Source of the DNA: Flavobacteriaceae bacterium | GTDB taxonomy: Bacteria > Bacteroidota > Bacteroidia > Flavobacteriales > Flavobacteriaceae | Assembly: GCA_018669795.1 (NCBI GenBank) | Contig: JABHSQ010000020.1 | Location: forward strand, 115,946 to 179,945 | DNA: 64,000 nt | Reading direction: 5' to 3' | In this document: positions 16,932 through 27,313 of the stretch, piece by piece | Numbering within the stretch: the first letter of the stretch is position 1 | How the letters are laid out: each line of letters begins with the position of its first letter | The notes under the pieces: model-generated | Databases searched by the model: none | The model's input: only the letters and a program-made list of their open reading frames with translations | Told to the model about the DNA's origin: nothing | Translations under genes and position numbers: made by a program

Positions 16932-19118
16932 ATGGCAACTCTTAGATTTCGAGCAATCAATGAAGCATTAAATAGAAAACCTATTCCAGTAGAAGAACCA
17001 GCAAGACGTTCTGCAATTTTTGGAAAAAATGTTTTTAATGAATTGGCTATGCGTCAGTTTTTATCGAAAGATTCTTATAATAGTGTTATTGATGCTACTG
17101 TTAACGGTTCAAAAATTAATCGAAATATTGCCGATCATATTTCAACAGGGATGAAAGAATGGGCAATTACAAAAGGTGCAACACATTACACACACTGGTT
17201 TCAACCTTTAACAGGTTCTACTGCAGAAAAACACGATGCTTTTTTTGAGACTACAGAAGACGGTCAGGCAATTGAAAAATTTGGAGGCGGACAACTAGTG
17301 CAACAAGAACCTGATGCCTCTAGTTTTCCAAATGGTGGCATTAGAAATACTTTTGAAGCAAGAGGTTATACTGCTTGGGATCCGACGTCACCTGCATTTA
17401 TATACGGCACAACACTTTGTGTGCCGACAGTTTTTGTTTCTTATACAGGAGAAGCATTAGATAATAAAACACCTTTGTTAAGGTCATTACAAGTATTGGA
17501 TACTGCTGCTACTTCAGTAGCTAAGTATTTTGATAAAAATGTAACCAAAACGATAGCAACCTTAGGTTGGGAGCAAGAATATTTTCTAATAGATAAAGCG
17601 ATGGCATCTTCTAGGCCAGATATAACATTAACGGGTAGAACCTTGTTAGGTCATGAAGTTGCAAAAGGTCAGCAATTGGACGATCATTATTTTGGATCTA
17701 TTCCTACTAGAGCATTAGATTATATGCGGGACTTAGAAACAGAATGTATGTTATTAGGTATTCCTGTTAAAACACGTCATAATGAAGTTGCTCCAAATCA
17801 ATTTGAATTAGCTCCTATTTTTGAAGAAGCCAACCTTGCAGTAGATCATAATTCCTTATTAATGGATATTATGGAAAAAGTTGCGGAAAGACATCACTTT
17901 AAAGTATTGTTCCATGAAAAACCATTTAAAGGAATCAATGGAAGTGGAAAACATAATAATTGGTCTTTAAGTACTAATACAGGGATTAATTTATTGAGTC
18001 CTAGTAAAACTCCAAAACGCAATCTTCAGTTTCTAACGTTCTTTATAAATACGATTAAGGCTGTAAATGATTATGAAGAGTTAATGCGTTCTTCTATTGC
18101 AAGTGCTAATAACGATCATCGTTTAGGTGCTAATGAAGCACCACCAGCTATTATTTCTGTATTTATTGGAACTCAGCTTACAAGAGCATTAGATGAATTA
18201 GAGAAAGTTACTAATGGTAAATTATCTCCAGAAGAAAAAACAGATCTTAAATTAAATGTAGTAGGAAAAATACCGGAAATATTATTAGATAATACAGATC
18301 GCAATAGAACATCTCCATTTGCCTTTACGGGTAATAAATTTGAGTTTAGAGCTGTTGGTTCAACTGCGAACTGTGCGACTCCTATGACGGTCTTAAATGC
18401 TATTGTTGCAAAACAATTAATTGAATTTAAGAAAAGTGTGGACCTTCTTATTGAAGAAAAGAAAATGAAAAAAGACGATGCGATATTTAATGTACTTAGA
18501 GAGTATGTTAAAGATTCTAAGCGTATCAGATTTGAAGGAGATGGTTATGGAAAAGCATGGGAAATAGAAGCGAAAAAGAGAGGGCTTAGTAATCATAGAA
18601 GTACTCCAGAAGCCCTAAAAGCAAAAGTCGCCGAAAAAACAATTGCTTTATACGAAGAACTTAACATTATGAGCAGAGTAGAAATTGAAGCTCGTTATGA
18701 AATTAAAGTAGAAGAGTACTCCATGCGTATTCAAATTGAAGGAAGGGTACTTGGAGATATTGCAAGAAACCATGTAATTCCTACAGCAATTAAATATCAA
18801 AATATTTTAATTAAAAATGTCCAAGGGTTAAAAGATATTTATGGTAGTGACTTTAAGAGGTTGTCGGTGGAGCAATTAAAACTGATAGAAAAAATTTCTG
18901 AGCACATCGAAAAAATCAATATAGGTATTACCGATATGATTGAAGAACGCAAAAAAGCTAATAAAATTGATTCTACAGAAAAATGTGCAGAAGCTTATTG
19001 TAATAAAGTTAAGCCTTATTTTGATGAAATTAGATATCATTGTGATAAATTAGAATTATTGGTCGATGATGAGCTTTGGCCATTATCTAAGTATCGAGAA
19101 ATGCTCATGTTCAAATAA
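16932..19118 (+). CDS. glnN: Glutamine synthetase type III
   Basis: Makes glutamine from glutamate, ammonia and ATP; the main ammonia-assimilating enzyme in many Bacteroidota. At 728 residues it has the length of GSIII, not the 450-470 of GSI. The N-terminus (LRFRAINEALNR, then FGKNVFNELAMRQ), the KGATHYTHWFQP block, the FKGINGSGKHNNWS nucleotide/glutamate site and the NRTSPFAFTGNKFEFRAVGS segment all fit GSIII. Monocistronic, followed by a terminator that overlaps the promoter of purM. Confidence 0.96.
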   Translation: MATLRFRAINEALNRKPIPVEEPARRSAIFGKNVFNELAMRQFLSKDSYNSVIDATVNGSKINRNIADHISTGMKEWAITKGATHYTHWFQPLTGSTAEKHDAFFETTEDGQAIEKFGGGQLVQQEPDASSFPNGGIRNTFEARGYTAWDPTSPAFIYGTTLCVPTVFVSYTGEALDNKTPLLRSLQVLDTAATSVAKYFDKNVTKTIATLGWEQEYFLIDKAMASSRPDITLTGRTLLGHEVAKGQQLDDHYFGSIPTRALDYMRDLETECMLLGIPVKTRHNEVAPNQFELAPIFEEANLAVDHNSLLMDIMEKVAERHHFKVLFHEKPFKGINGSGKHNNWSLSTNTGINLLSPSKTPKRNLQFLTFFINTIKAVNDYEELMRSSIASANNDHRLGANEAPPAIISVFIGTQLTRALDELEKVTNGKLSPEEKTDLKLNVVGKIPEILLDNTDRNRTSPFAFTGNKFEFRAVGSTANCATPMTVLNAIVAKQLIEFKKSVDLLIEEKKMKKDDAIFNVLREYVKDSKRIRFEGDGYGKAWEIEAKKRGLSNHRSTPEALKAKVAEKTIALYEELNIMSRVEIEARYEIKVEEYSMRIQIEGRVLGDIARNHVIPTAIKYQNILIKNVQGLKDIYGSDFKRLSVEQLKLIEKISEHIEKINIGITDMIEERKKANKIDSTEKCAEAYCNKVKPYFDEIRYHCDKLELLVDDELWPLSKYREMLMFK

Positions 19119-19138
19119 ACTTTAATAAGAATCTATAT

Positions 19139-19170
19139 AAGTCGCTTAATAATTATTGAGCGACTTTTTT
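19139..19170 (+). terminator. Terminator of glutamine synthetase gene
   Basis: AAGTCGCTTAAT (19139-19150) pairs with ATTGAGCGACTT (19155-19166) with one G-U pair and a 4-base loop, followed by a T tract. The right arm contains the TTG of the next promoter. Confidence 0.88.
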
Positions 19171-19183
19171 TTAACTATTTTTG
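19156..19183 (+). promoter_or_regulatory. Promoter of purM, overlapping the upstream terminator
   Basis: TTG at 19156-19158, 17-base spacer, TATTTTTG at 19176-19183: a full match to the Bacteroidota consensus. The start of transcription would fall near 19190, about 12 bases before the ATG. Confidence 0.65.
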
Positions 19184-19201
19184 CAATAATATTTAAATAT
19201 T

Positions 19202-20380
19202 ATGGACCAAGAAATTTCAAAGAGATATGCACAAAGAGGGGTCTCTGCATCAAAAGAGGATGTGCATAATGCTATTAAAAATATAGATAAAGGTTTATTT
19301 CCTCAAGCATTTTGTAAGATTGTACCCGATCATTTAACGGGTGATAATGATTATTGTTTAGTGATGCATGCGGATGGTGCAGGAACAAAATCTTCTTTAG
19401 CTTATATGTATTGGAAGGAAACAGGAGATTTATCTGTTTGGAAAGGCATAGCGCAAGATGCGTTAATTATGAATATTGACGATTTATTATGTGTGGGCGC
19501 AACAGACAATATTATGTTGTCTTCTACCATAGGTCGTAATAAAAATAAAATCCCAGGTGAGGTAATTTCTGCGATTATAAATGGCTCAGAAGAATTGCTA
19601 AATGACTTAAAAGAATTTGGAGTAACTATTCATTCCACGGGAGGAGAAACTGCAGATGTAGGAGACTTGGTAAGAACCATCATTGTAGATTCTACCGTAA
19701 CAGCTCGAATAAAACGCAGTGATGTTATTGATAATGCAACTATTAAAGCTGGAGATGTAATCGTTGGATTAGCGTCATTTGGTCAAGCTACTTACGAAAC
19801 AGCATATAATGGAGGTATGGGAAGTAACGGACTTACTTCGGCACGCCATGATGTTTTTGACAAAAATTTAGCTAAAAAATACCCGGAGAGTTTTGATCAA
19901 GAAGTTCCAGAAGTCTTGGTGTATACAGGATCTAAAAGATTAACAGATTCAGTTAATGATACCGATTTGGATGTTGGAAAGTTAGTGCTATCTCCAACCA
20001 GAACCTATGCTCCAATTATTAAAAATATCCTTTCAAAATATACCAATAAAGACATTCACGGAATGGTTCATTGCAGTGGTGGAGCTCAAACTAAGATTCT
20101 TTATTTTGTAAAAAATCTTCATATTATAAAAGATAATTTATTTGAAGTACCCCCTTTATTTAAATTAATACAAGAGGAAAGTAAGACGGATTGGAAAGAA
20201 ATGTACCAAGTATTTAATATGGGACATCGCATGGAATTATATGTTCCTAAGGAAATAGCAGGTGATATCATTGAAATTTCTAAATCTTTTAATGTAGATG
20301 CAAAGATTATTGGAAGGGTAGCAGCTTCAGAAACAAAAAAGTTGACTATTAAAAGTGAATTTGGAGAGTTTCTTTATTAA
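19202..20380 (+). CDS. purM: Phosphoribosylformylglycinamidine cyclo-ligase (AIR synthase)
   Basis: Fifth step of purine synthesis: closes FGAM to AIR using ATP. 392 residues, longer than the 345 of E. coli PurM but the normal size of the Bacteroidota form. Visible features are YAQRGVSASKEDVH near the start, HADGAGTKSS, the MNIDDLLCVGA metal/ATP segment, HSTGGETADV and the C-terminal HCSGGAQTK. Expressed from its own promoter; prfA begins 91 bases after the stop. Confidence 0.93.
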   Translation: MDQEISKRYAQRGVSASKEDVHNAIKNIDKGLFPQAFCKIVPDHLTGDNDYCLVMHADGAGTKSSLAYMYWKETGDLSVWKGIAQDALIMNIDDLLCVGATDNIMLSSTIGRNKNKIPGEVISAIINGSEELLNDLKEFGVTIHSTGGETADVGDLVRTIIVDSTVTARIKRSDVIDNATIKAGDVIVGLASFGQATYETAYNGGMGSNGLTSARHDVFDKNLAKKYPESFDQEVPEVLVYTGSKRLTDSVNDTDLDVGKLVLSPTRTYAPIIKNILSKYTNKDIHGMVHCSGGAQTKILYFVKNLHIIKDNLFEVPPLFKLIQEESKTDWKEMYQVFNMGHRMELYVPKEIAGDIIEISKSFNVDAKIIGRVAASETKKLTIKSEFGEFLY

Positions 20381-20471
20381 ATAACATCTTTTATAAAGAA
20401 GACCTAGTTTTTTCTATTCTGTTTACTTAAGTAATTAGAAAGATTGTAAATTTGTAAGACAATAAAATTTT

Positions 20472-21548
20472 ATGTTAGAAAAACTTCAAATAGTAAAACA
20501 ACGCTTTGATGAGGTAAGTGATTTAATCATTCAACCAGATATAATTTCAGACCAACCACGCTATGTCCAATTAAATAAAGAATATAAGGATTTAAGGTTA
20601 TTAATGGATAAGCGTGAGGAGTATATTACCTTGACTGATAACATTAATGAAGCTGAAGAAATTATTTCTGATGGCAGTGATGCCGAAATGGTTGAAATGG
20701 CAAAAATGGAGATGGACGAGGCTAAAAATAGAATTCCTCCATTAGAAGAAGAAATAAAATTTTTATTGATACCTAAGGATCCGGAAGATGCTAAAAATGC
20801 AGTGATGGAAATTCGTGCAGGAGCTGGAGGAGATGAAGCTAGTATTTTTGCTGGAGACCTTTTTAGAATGTACACCAGGTATTGTGAAGGTAAGGGTTGG
20901 AAAACCAGTGTAGTAGATTTTAGTGAAGGAACTAATGGTGGTTTTAAAGAAATTCAATTGGAAATTAATGGAGATGATGTTTATGGGGTATTAAAATTTG
21001 AAGCTGGTGTGCACCGTGTTCAAAGAGTTCCGCAAACTGAAACACAAGGTAGAGTTCATACAAGTGCTGCAACTGTTATGGTGTTCCCAGAAGCAGAAGA
21101 GTTTGACGTACAGATTGAAATGAAAGATGTAAGAGTTGATTATTTCTGTTCATCAGGACCAGGAGGACAATCGGTAAATACTACTTATTCGGCGGTACGG
21201 TTAACACACACACCAACTGGATTAGTAGCACAGTGTCAAGATCAAAAATCGCAACATAAAAATAAAGAGAAAGCTTTTAAAGTACTTCGCTCTAGGTTGT
21301 ATGATTTAGAATTAGCTAAAAAACAAGCAGAAGATGCTATAAAAAGAGGTTCTATGGTAACAAGTGGAGACCGTAGTGCCAAAATTAGAACCTATAATTA
21401 TTCTCAAGGTAGAGTTACTGATCATAGGATTAATCTAACCTTATATGATTTGGGTAATATCATAAATGGTGATATTCAAAAAATCATTGATGAATTGCAA
21501 TTGGTGAATAATACTGAGAAATTAAAGGAATCAGGAGAAACTTTTTAA
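20472..21548 (+). CDS. prfA: Peptide chain release factor 1
   Basis: Recognises UAA and UAG and releases the finished peptide. 358 residues, usual length. The catalytic GGQ is in [10 protein letters not shown] near residue 235. An RVHTSAATV block precedes it, and the coiled N-terminal domain precedes that. A TAAATTTG candidate -7 box lies at 20447-20454, 17 bases before the ATG. pyrF follows after 8 bases, so the two are co-transcribed. Confidence 0.97.
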   Translation: MLEKLQIVKQRFDEVSDLIIQPDIISDQPRYVQLNKEYKDLRLLMDKREEYITLTDNINEAEEIISDGSDAEMVEMAKMEMDEAKNRIPPLEEEIKFLLIPKDPEDAKNAVMEIRAGAGGDEASIFAGDLFRMYTRYCEGKGWKTSVVDFSEGTNGGFKEIQLEINGDDVYGVLKFEAGVHRVQRVPQTETQGRVHTSAATVMVFPEAEEFDVQIEMKDVRVDYFCSSGPGGQSVNTTYSAVRLTHTPTGLVAQCQDQKSQHKNKEKAFKVLRSRLYDLELAKKQAEDAIKRGSMVTSGDRSAKIRTYNYSQGRVTDHRINLTLYDLGNIINGDIQKIIDELQLVNNTEKLKESGETF

Positions 21549-21556
21549 TCTAAGCA

Positions 21557-22375
21557 ATGACGAATGACCAGCTAATTTCCGAAATCAGAAAAAAAGATTC
21601 TTTCCTTTGTATAGGTTTGGATGTAGATTTAAATAAGATCCCAAAACATTTACTAGCAGAGGAAGATCCAATTTTTGCTTTTAATAAAGCAATAATTGAT
21701 GCTACTCATCATTTAGCGGTTGCTTATAAACCGAATACGGCATTTTATGAAGCCTATGGAATTAAAGGATGGAAGGCTTTAGAAAAAACGATTGATTATC
21801 TAAATACCAATCATCCAGAAATTTTTACCATAGCCGATGCAAAACGCGGAGATATTGGTAATACGTCTACCATGTATGCTAAAGCTTTTCTAGAAGATTT
21901 AGGATTCGATGCTGTTACGGTTGCTCCTTATATGGGTAAAGATTCTGTAGAGCCTTTTTTATCTATTAAAGATAAGCATATTATATTGCTAGCCTTAACC
22001 TCAAATAAAGGGGCGTTTGATTTTCAAACTCAACTAATTGATGATGAAGAATTGTATAAAAAGGTGTTAAAAACTTCAAAATCCTGGGAACATAGTGATC
22101 GATTAATGTATGTGGTTGGTGCTACAAAAGCTGAATATTTTAAAGAAATAAGAAAGATCGTTCCAACTAGTTTTTTATTAGTTCCTGGAGTAGGGGCGCA
22201 AGGAGGTAATTTGCAGGATGTTTGTAAATATGGAATGAATAAAGATGTAGGTTTACTTATCAATTCTTCAAGAGCCGTTATTTATGCTTCTAATCAATTG
22301 GATTTTGCGGAAGCTGCTGCCTGTGAAGCAGAAGCTTTACAAAAACAAATGAAAGCTATTTTAGATAAAAAATAG
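21557..22375 (+). CDS. pyrF: Orotidine 5'-phosphate decarboxylase (type 2)
   Basis: Last step of UMP synthesis. At 272 residues it is the longer type-2 form. [12 protein letters not shown] near the N-terminus and the catalytic [11 protein letters not shown] segment (Lys-Asp tetrad) are visible, with VPGVGAQGG near the phosphate site. prfA-pyrF is a recurrent pair in Bacteroidota. The 273 bases downstream, before icmF, show no gene and no cobalamin riboswitch motif. Confidence 0.96.
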   Translation: MTNDQLISEIRKKDSFLCIGLDVDLNKIPKHLLAEEDPIFAFNKAIIDATHHLAVAYKPNTAFYEAYGIKGWKALEKTIDYLNTNHPEIFTIADAKRGDIGNTSTMYAKAFLEDLGFDAVTVAPYMGKDSVEPFLSIKDKHIILLALTSNKGAFDFQTQLIDDEELYKKVLKTSKSWEHSDRLMYVVGATKAEYFKEIRKIVPTSFLLVPGVGAQGGNLQDVCKYGMNKDVGLLINSSRAVIYASNQLDFAEAAACEAEALQKQMKAILDKK

Positions 22376-22648
22376 TAGCGCTACCTTTTGAAATGAGTTT
22401 TCTATAACCTTTATTTTCATTGGTATGAGCGTTATTTATGTCTTTTGATTCTGCACAAAGAACGTAAAAATGTCTTCACAATTTTTTTAATGGATATCAG
22501 TTTAATAATGCTGCAATACTTGTTGTTTAAATAACTGAAACAATATACAATTGACGCTACAATTTCATTGAACTTCTAAACGAATAATAAATAAAAATAT
22601 ATAAGCCCTTTTTTGTAAATTTACAACCTGAAAACAAAACAATCATTT

Positions 22649-25600
22649 ATGGAACCAATTCCTATATATCAACCTAAAAATAAAGTGCGAATAGTTACAG
22701 CAGCTTCCTTATTTGATGGGCATGACGCTTCTATTAATATCATGCGACGTATCATTCAATCTACAGGTGTTGAGGTTATTCATTTAGGTCACGATAGAAG
22801 TGTCGAAGAGGTTGTAAGTACCGCTATACAAGAAGATGCCAATGCGATTGCGTTAACCTCTTATCAAGGAGGACACAACGAGTATTTTAAGTATATGTAT
22901 GATTTGTTAAAGGAAAAAGGTGCATCTCAAATAAAAATATTTGGTGGTGGTGGTGGTGTAATTCTTCCCTCTGAAATAAAAGAATTGCAAGATTATGGTA
23001 TTGAAAAAATTTATTCACCAGATGATGGTAGAGAAATGGGATTGCAAGGAATGATTAACGATTTAGTTGAAAGATCTGATTATCCGATTGGTGACTCATT
23101 AACAAATGAAGTGTCCTTACTTTCAAAAAAGAAACCAGGGGCAATAGCAAGAGTAATTTCTGCTGCTGAAAATTTTCCTGATATTGCTAAGGAAGCACTA
23201 GCAATCATTCATAAAAAAAACAAAAAATCTACAACTCCAGTATTAGGGATAACGGGTACTGGTGGTGCTGGAAAATCATCTTTAGTGGATGAATTGGTAA
23301 GACGTTTTTTAATTGATTTCCCTGAGAAAACGATTGGTTTAATTTCTGTTGATCCTTCCAAAAGAAAAACGGGAGGCGCTTTGTTAGGAGATCGCATACG
23401 TATGAATGCAATTAATTCCGATAGGGTTTATATGCGTTCATTAGCAACTCGTCAAAGTAATTTAGCTTTATCTAAATATGTTTCTGAAGCGATTGAAGTT
23501 TTAAAAGCTGCAGCATATGATATTATCATTTTGGAAACTTCTGGAATTGGTCAAAGTGATACAGAAATATTAGAGCATAGTGATATTTCATTGTATGTGA
23601 TGACTCCAGAATTTGGTGCTGCAACTCAATTAGAGAAAATCGATATGTTAGATTTTGCCGACTTGGTTGCTATTAATAAATTTGACAAAAGAGGATCTTT
23701 AGATGCCTTGCGTGATGTTAAGAAACAGTACATGCGTAATAATAATTTATGGGATACCCCACAAGATCAACTACCCGTTTATGGCACTATAGCTTCACAA
23801 TTTAATGATCCAGGAATGAATCAACTCTATAAGGCCATAATGGATAAGTTGGTTAATAAAACTGGGAGTGACTTGATTTCAAAATATCAGATTTCGGAAG
23901 TAATGTCTGAAAAAATATTTATAATTCCACCTGCTAGAGTTCGTTATTTGTCTGAGATTTCAGAAAATAATAGAAGTTATGATGCTAGAGTAATAAGTCA
24001 AGTTGAAGTAGCTCAAAAATTATATGGTATTTATAAAACCATTTGCGCTGTTGCTGCTATTTCGAAAGAAAGTGAGACATCTCATTTAAATAAGTTTGGA
24101 TTGGATCATGATGAAATTCTTCACTTAGCTCTGAATGATAAAAGCTTTTTAGAATTGCTTCTTAAAGAATTTGATCGCATAAAAATGGATTTCGATCCTT
24201 ATAACTGGGAAGTAGTTTTAGGTTGGTCAGATAAGGTTAATCGTTATAAAGAAGCTGTTTATTCATTTAAAGTAAGAGATAAGGAAATTAATATTGAGAC
24301 ACATACCCAATCATTATCCCATTCACAAATACCAAAAGTTGCTCTGCCAAAATACGAAGCTTGGGGTGATATATTGCGTTGGGTGTTACAAGAAAATGTA
24401 CCGGGTGAATTTCCATATACTTCAGGATTATATCCTTTTAAACGTACTGGGGAAGATCCAACAAGAATGTTTGCTGGAGAAGGTGGGCCAGAAAGAACCA
24501 ATAGACGCTTCCATTATGTAAGTTTGGGGATGCCAGCCAAACGATTATCTACCGCATTTGATAGTGTAACTCTATATGGGAATGACCCTGGTAAACGACC
24601 TGATATTTATGGAAAAATAGGGAATGCTGGAGTTTCTATTTGTTGTTTAGACGATGCGAAAAAGCTTTATTCTGGATTCGATTTAAGTCATGCCATGACC
24701 TCGGTAAGTATGACGATTAATGGTCCAGCACCGATGCTTTTAGGTTTCTTTATGAATGCAGCAATCGATCAAAATTGTGAAAAATATATTAAAAAAAACA
24801 ATCTTGAAATAGCGGTTGAAAATAAAATATCGGAAATTTATAAACAAAAAGGTGTTGAACGCTCTAAATATCAAGGTGATATTCCTGCAGGAAATGATGG
24901 TTTAGGATTGATGTTATTGGGTGTTACAGGTGATTTAGTATTGCCTAAAAATGTGTATACTCAAATTAAATACGATACGCTTAAACAAGTTAGAGGAACG
25001 GTACAAGCAGATATTTTAAAAGAAGATCAAGCTCAAAATACCTGTATTTTTTCTACTGAATTTGCTTTGCGATTAATGGGTGATGTTCAAGAATATTTTA
25101 TTGAAAAACAAGTGCGTAATTTTTATTCGGTTTCAATTTCTGGGTATCATATTGCAGAAGCTGGAGCCAATCCCATAACTCAGTTAGCATTTACCTTAGC
25201 CAACGGTTTCACTTATGTGGAGTATTATCTTTCAAGGGGTATGGATATAAATAAATTTGGACCTAACTTATCTTTCTTTTTTAGCAATGGTGTCGATCCA
25301 GAATATTCAGTAATTGGACGAGTGGCTCGTAAAATTTGGGCAAAAGCATTAAAGCATAAATATGGTGCAAATCCAAGAGCGCAAATGTTAAAATATCACA
25401 TTCAAACTTCAGGAAGATCCTTGCACGCTCAAGAAATAGACTTTAATGATATTAGAACTACACTTCAAGCACTATATGCAATTAACGATAATTGTAACTC
25501 GTTACATACCAATGCTTATGATGAAGCTATTACGACTCCAACCGAAGAAAGTGTGCGTAGAGCAATGGCAATTCAACTTATTATCAATAAGGAATTAGGA

Positions 25601-26092
25601 TTGGCGAAAAATGAAAATTCAATACAAGGTTCCTTTATTATTGAAGAGCTTACCGATCTTGTTGAAGATGCAGTTCTACAAGAATTTGATAGAATTACTG
25701 AAAGAGGTGGTGTTTTAGGGGCTATGGAAACCATGTACCAAAGAAGTATGATACAAGAAGAAAGTTTGTATTATGAAACGTTAAAACACAATGGGGAGTT
25801 TCCTATAATTGGTGTCAATACCTTTTTAAGTAGTAAGGGCTCTCCAACAGTTATTCCAGGAGAAGTTATTAGAGCTACTGAAGAAGAAAAACAATATCAA
25901 ATTAATTTAATAGAAAGGGTTCATAAGTCAACCAAAAATCAATCTTCTTTATTATTGACTGAATTACAAAGTAAGGCAATTAATAATGAAAATATATTTG
26001 AAGCTTTAATGGAGGTTTGTAAAACGTGTACTTTAGGTCAAATTACAAAAGCATTATTTGAAGTAGGTGGACAGTATCGAAGAAATATGTAA
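22649..26092 (+). CDS. icmF: Fused isobutyryl-CoA mutase IcmF
   Basis: Adenosylcobalamin-dependent interconversion of isobutyryl-CoA and butyryl-CoA. Domain order over 1147 residues is characteristic of IcmF: B12-binding domain (about 10-140, with DGHDASIN), MeaI-type GTPase chaperone (about 195-420, Walker A GTGGAGKS at 203-210), linker, then the TIM-barrel mutase domain (about 560-1147). At the two substrate-selecting positions it has Phe (F597, in YPFKR) and Gln (Q796, in DQAQNT), the IcmF pattern; methylmalonyl-CoA mutase has Tyr and Arg. I therefore prefer isobutyryl-CoA, or a related branched acyl-CoA, over methylmalonyl-CoA. Databases often call it a methylmalonyl-CoA mutase family protein. 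It stands alone. Confidence 0.93.
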   Translation: MEPIPIYQPKNKVRIVTAASLFDGHDASINIMRRIIQSTGVEVIHLGHDRSVEEVVSTAIQEDANAIALTSYQGGHNEYFKYMYDLLKEKGASQIKIFGGGGGVILPSEIKELQDYGIEKIYSPDDGREMGLQGMINDLVERSDYPIGDSLTNEVSLLSKKKPGAIARVISAAENFPDIAKEALAIIHKKNKKSTTPVLGITGTGGAGKSSLVDELVRRFLIDFPEKTIGLISVDPSKRKTGGALLGDRIRMNAINSDRVYMRSLATRQSNLALSKYVSEAIEVLKAAAYDIIILETSGIGQSDTEILEHSDISLYVMTPEFGAATQLEKIDMLDFADLVAINKFDKRGSLDALRDVKKQYMRNNNLWDTPQDQLPVYGTIASQFNDPGMNQLYKAIMDKLVNKTGSDLISKYQISEVMSEKIFIIPPARVRYLSEISENNRSYDARVISQVEVAQKLYGIYKTICAVAAISKESETSHLNKFGLDHDEILHLALNDKSFLELLLKEFDRIKMDFDPYNWEVVLGWSDKVNRYKEAVYSFKVRDKEINIETHTQSLSHSQIPKVALPKYEAWGDILRWVLQENVPGEFPYTSGLYPFKRTGEDPTRMFAGEGGPERTNRRFHYVSLGMPAKRLSTAFDSVTLYGNDPGKRPDIYGKIGNAGVSICCLDDAKKLYSGFDLSHAMTSVSMTINGPAPMLLGFFMNAAIDQNCEKYIKKNNLEIAVENKISEIYKQKGVERSKYQGDIPAGNDGLGLMLLGVTGDLVLPKNVYTQIKYDTLKQVRGTVQADILKEDQAQNTCIFSTEFALRLMGDVQEYFIEKQVRNFYSVSISGYHIAEAGANPITQLAFTLANGFTYVEYYLSRGMDINKFGPNLSFFFSNGVDPEYSVIGRVARKIWAKALKHKYGANPRAQMLKYHIQTSGRSLHAQEIDFNDIRTTLQALYAINDNCNSLHTNAYDEAITTPTEESVRRAMAIQLIINKELGLAKNENSIQGSFIIEELTDLVEDAVLQEFDRITERGGVLGAMETMYQRSMIQEESLYYETLKHNGEFPIIGVNTFLSSKGSPTVIPGEVIRATEEEKQYQINLIERVHKSTKNQSSLLLTELQSKAINNENIFEALMEVCKTCTLGQITKALFEVGGQYRRNM

Positions 26093-26151
26093 AATAATTT
26101 GCATCTTTTACTAACTATATTCGTCTATTAAGTATATATAAATTTAATATT

Positions 26152-26252
26152 ATGAAAAATAAAGAATGTACTTGTAATTGTGTAAATGTAGTAAGGGTCA
26201 ATGTGAAAATTGCACTTGTGAAAACTGTAACTGTACCGGTTGTAATTGTTAA
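26152..26252 (+). pseudogene. Metallothionein-like Cys-rich mini-gene with a one-base frameshift
   Basis: The ATG at 26152 begins MKNKECTCNC, then the frame slips. Shifting by one base at about 26182 restores a run of Cys codons (CKCSKGQC, ENCTCENCNCTGCNC) ending in TAA at 26250-26252. Adding one base (for example GGT for GT) would give one reading frame of about 33 residues with roughly a third cysteine, as in metal-binding mini-proteins. The unshifted frame gives a 34-residue Val-rich peptide without sense. Sequencing error is possible. It lies 60 bases upstream of a broken sigma-factor gene. Confidence 0.6.
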
Positions 26253-26270
26253 TTAATTCAAGAAAAAAAC

Positions 26271-26303
26271 AGTACAAATGGAAATTTTATTTTCATTTGT
26301 ACT
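26271..26303 (+). terminator. Hairpin between the Cys-rich ORF and the sigma-factor remnant
   Basis: AGTACAAATG (26271-26280) pairs perfectly with CATTTGTACT (26294-26303). The T-run is weak (TTAAATC), so it may be a terminator or a processing hairpin. Confidence 0.5.
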
Positions 26304-26316
26304 TAAATCTTCACTT

Positions 26317-26856
26317 ATGACAACGAATCTAATTTAGACAAGATTTCATAATGATGTTAAATCTTTTATTTTTTCTAAAATTAAGGATGATCAAATAACT
26401 AATGATTTGTTGCAAGAAACCTTTATTAAGGTTCATACTAAATTATATACTCTTAAAGACGATACTAAACTCAAATCTTGAATGTTTTCTATAGCTAGAC
26501 ATAAGGTTATTGATTTTTTCCGAGAAAATAATTTAACTGTAGCGTTTATTGATAATAAAAATATTATTGTTGAAGAATCTGAAGAACATACTGAAAATAA
26601 TTGTTTGCGAGGGATTTTAAAAACACTTCCTAAAAAATATAGATATCCACTTTTCTTGTCTGATATAAAAGGATTAAAACAGAAAGACATTGCAAATACT
26701 CTTAACCTAAAATTAGCGACTACTAAATCAAGGATTCAACGAGCTAGAAACTTAATTAAACAGGCTTATGTTTTATGTTGTGACTACAAAGTAAATGAAA
26801 AAGGGTTTTTAGTTGGTGAAGTTAAAAGAAAGGAAGATTGTAAAATGTGTAATTAA
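26317..26856 (+). pseudogene. SigZ-like ECF sigma factor, broken by two in-frame stops
   Basis: From ATG 26317 to TAA 26856 one frame of 179 codons encodes an ECF sigma factor apart from a TAG at 26335-26337 and a TGA at 26479-26481. Region 2 reads RFHNDVKSFI, NDLLQETFIKVHTKL and FSIARHKVIDFFRE; region 4 reads LPKKYRYPLFLSDIKGLKQ and ATTKSRIQRARN. The C-terminus with CDYK and DCKMCN matches the SigZ subgroup. At both stops the family has tryptophan (LIW-x-x-FH and KSW-x-FSIAR), so each is a one-base G-to-A change. The 124-codon tail from 26482 is open but lacks part of region 2. Probably inactive. Confidence 0.8.
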
Positions 26857-27252
26857 TTACAAAGTTAACATCCAAATATGCTGTAGTTTTCGAAACTTTT
26901 TTAATTCATTTCGCAACAGAGGAAGAAATTCTTTTCCGTTGCTATTAATGCGTTCCAAACGGTCACAATTTTTATCTAATACATTTGTTAAATGTGAAAT
27001 GGATAATAGGTGTTCATGTCTTTCTTCAGAAAAGGTTTTACTCTCTGCTTGAACTATTTCTGGAACTAATGAATTAGATTGTTGAATGATATCACCTGTA
27101 AAATAAATGTTCGGATCTTCAAATCCATCAGATTGTAACCTAGCTAAATCTGGCACTAAATATTTAGAGATTTGCCTGGAAAGCGTCAAAATTTCTATAG
27201 CCTTTTTATGGATAGGCGAAATATGTTTATTATTTGAGGTGAAATAGTTCAT
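26857..27252 (-). CDS. Hypothetical protein, 131 aa
   Basis: Soluble, mostly helical protein without signal peptide or recognisable motif. It opens MNYFTSNNKHISPIHKKA and contains ISHLTNVLDKNCDRLERI, which suggests a coiled or helical-bundle fold. Its stop codon abuts the end of the sigma-factor remnant with no gap (convergent). It shares a 126-base intergenic region with the divergent Lrp-type regulator, so it could be a target of that regulator; this is inference from position only. Confidence 0.6.
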   Translation of the reverse strand: MNYFTSNNKHISPIHKKAIEILTLSRQISKYLVPDLARLQSDGFEDPNIYFTGDIIQQSNSLVPEIVQAESKTFSEERHEHLLSISHLTNVLDKNCDRLERINSNGKEFLPLLRNELKKFRKLQHIWMLTL

Positions 27253-27313
27253 TTTTAATTTATTTTAGCAATTTTTTATACAAAATTAGCAGCTTTTTAT
27301 GACCAAACGCCAT

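Noticed and set aside
22376..22648. Cobalamin riboswitch upstream of icmF
   Set aside because: I looked for the conserved B12-box pattern and the supporting stems and saw none. The 273 bases hold only a short loop-free palindrome (GTAGCGCTAC at 22375-22384).
26317..26856. Possible use of TGA or TAG as Trp (genetic code change)
   Set aside because: TGA ends normal genes here (for example the NatA-like ATPase at 37329-37331 and the 55-codon gene at 55849), and Trp in intact genes is encoded by TGG. The stops are better explained as pseudogene lesions.
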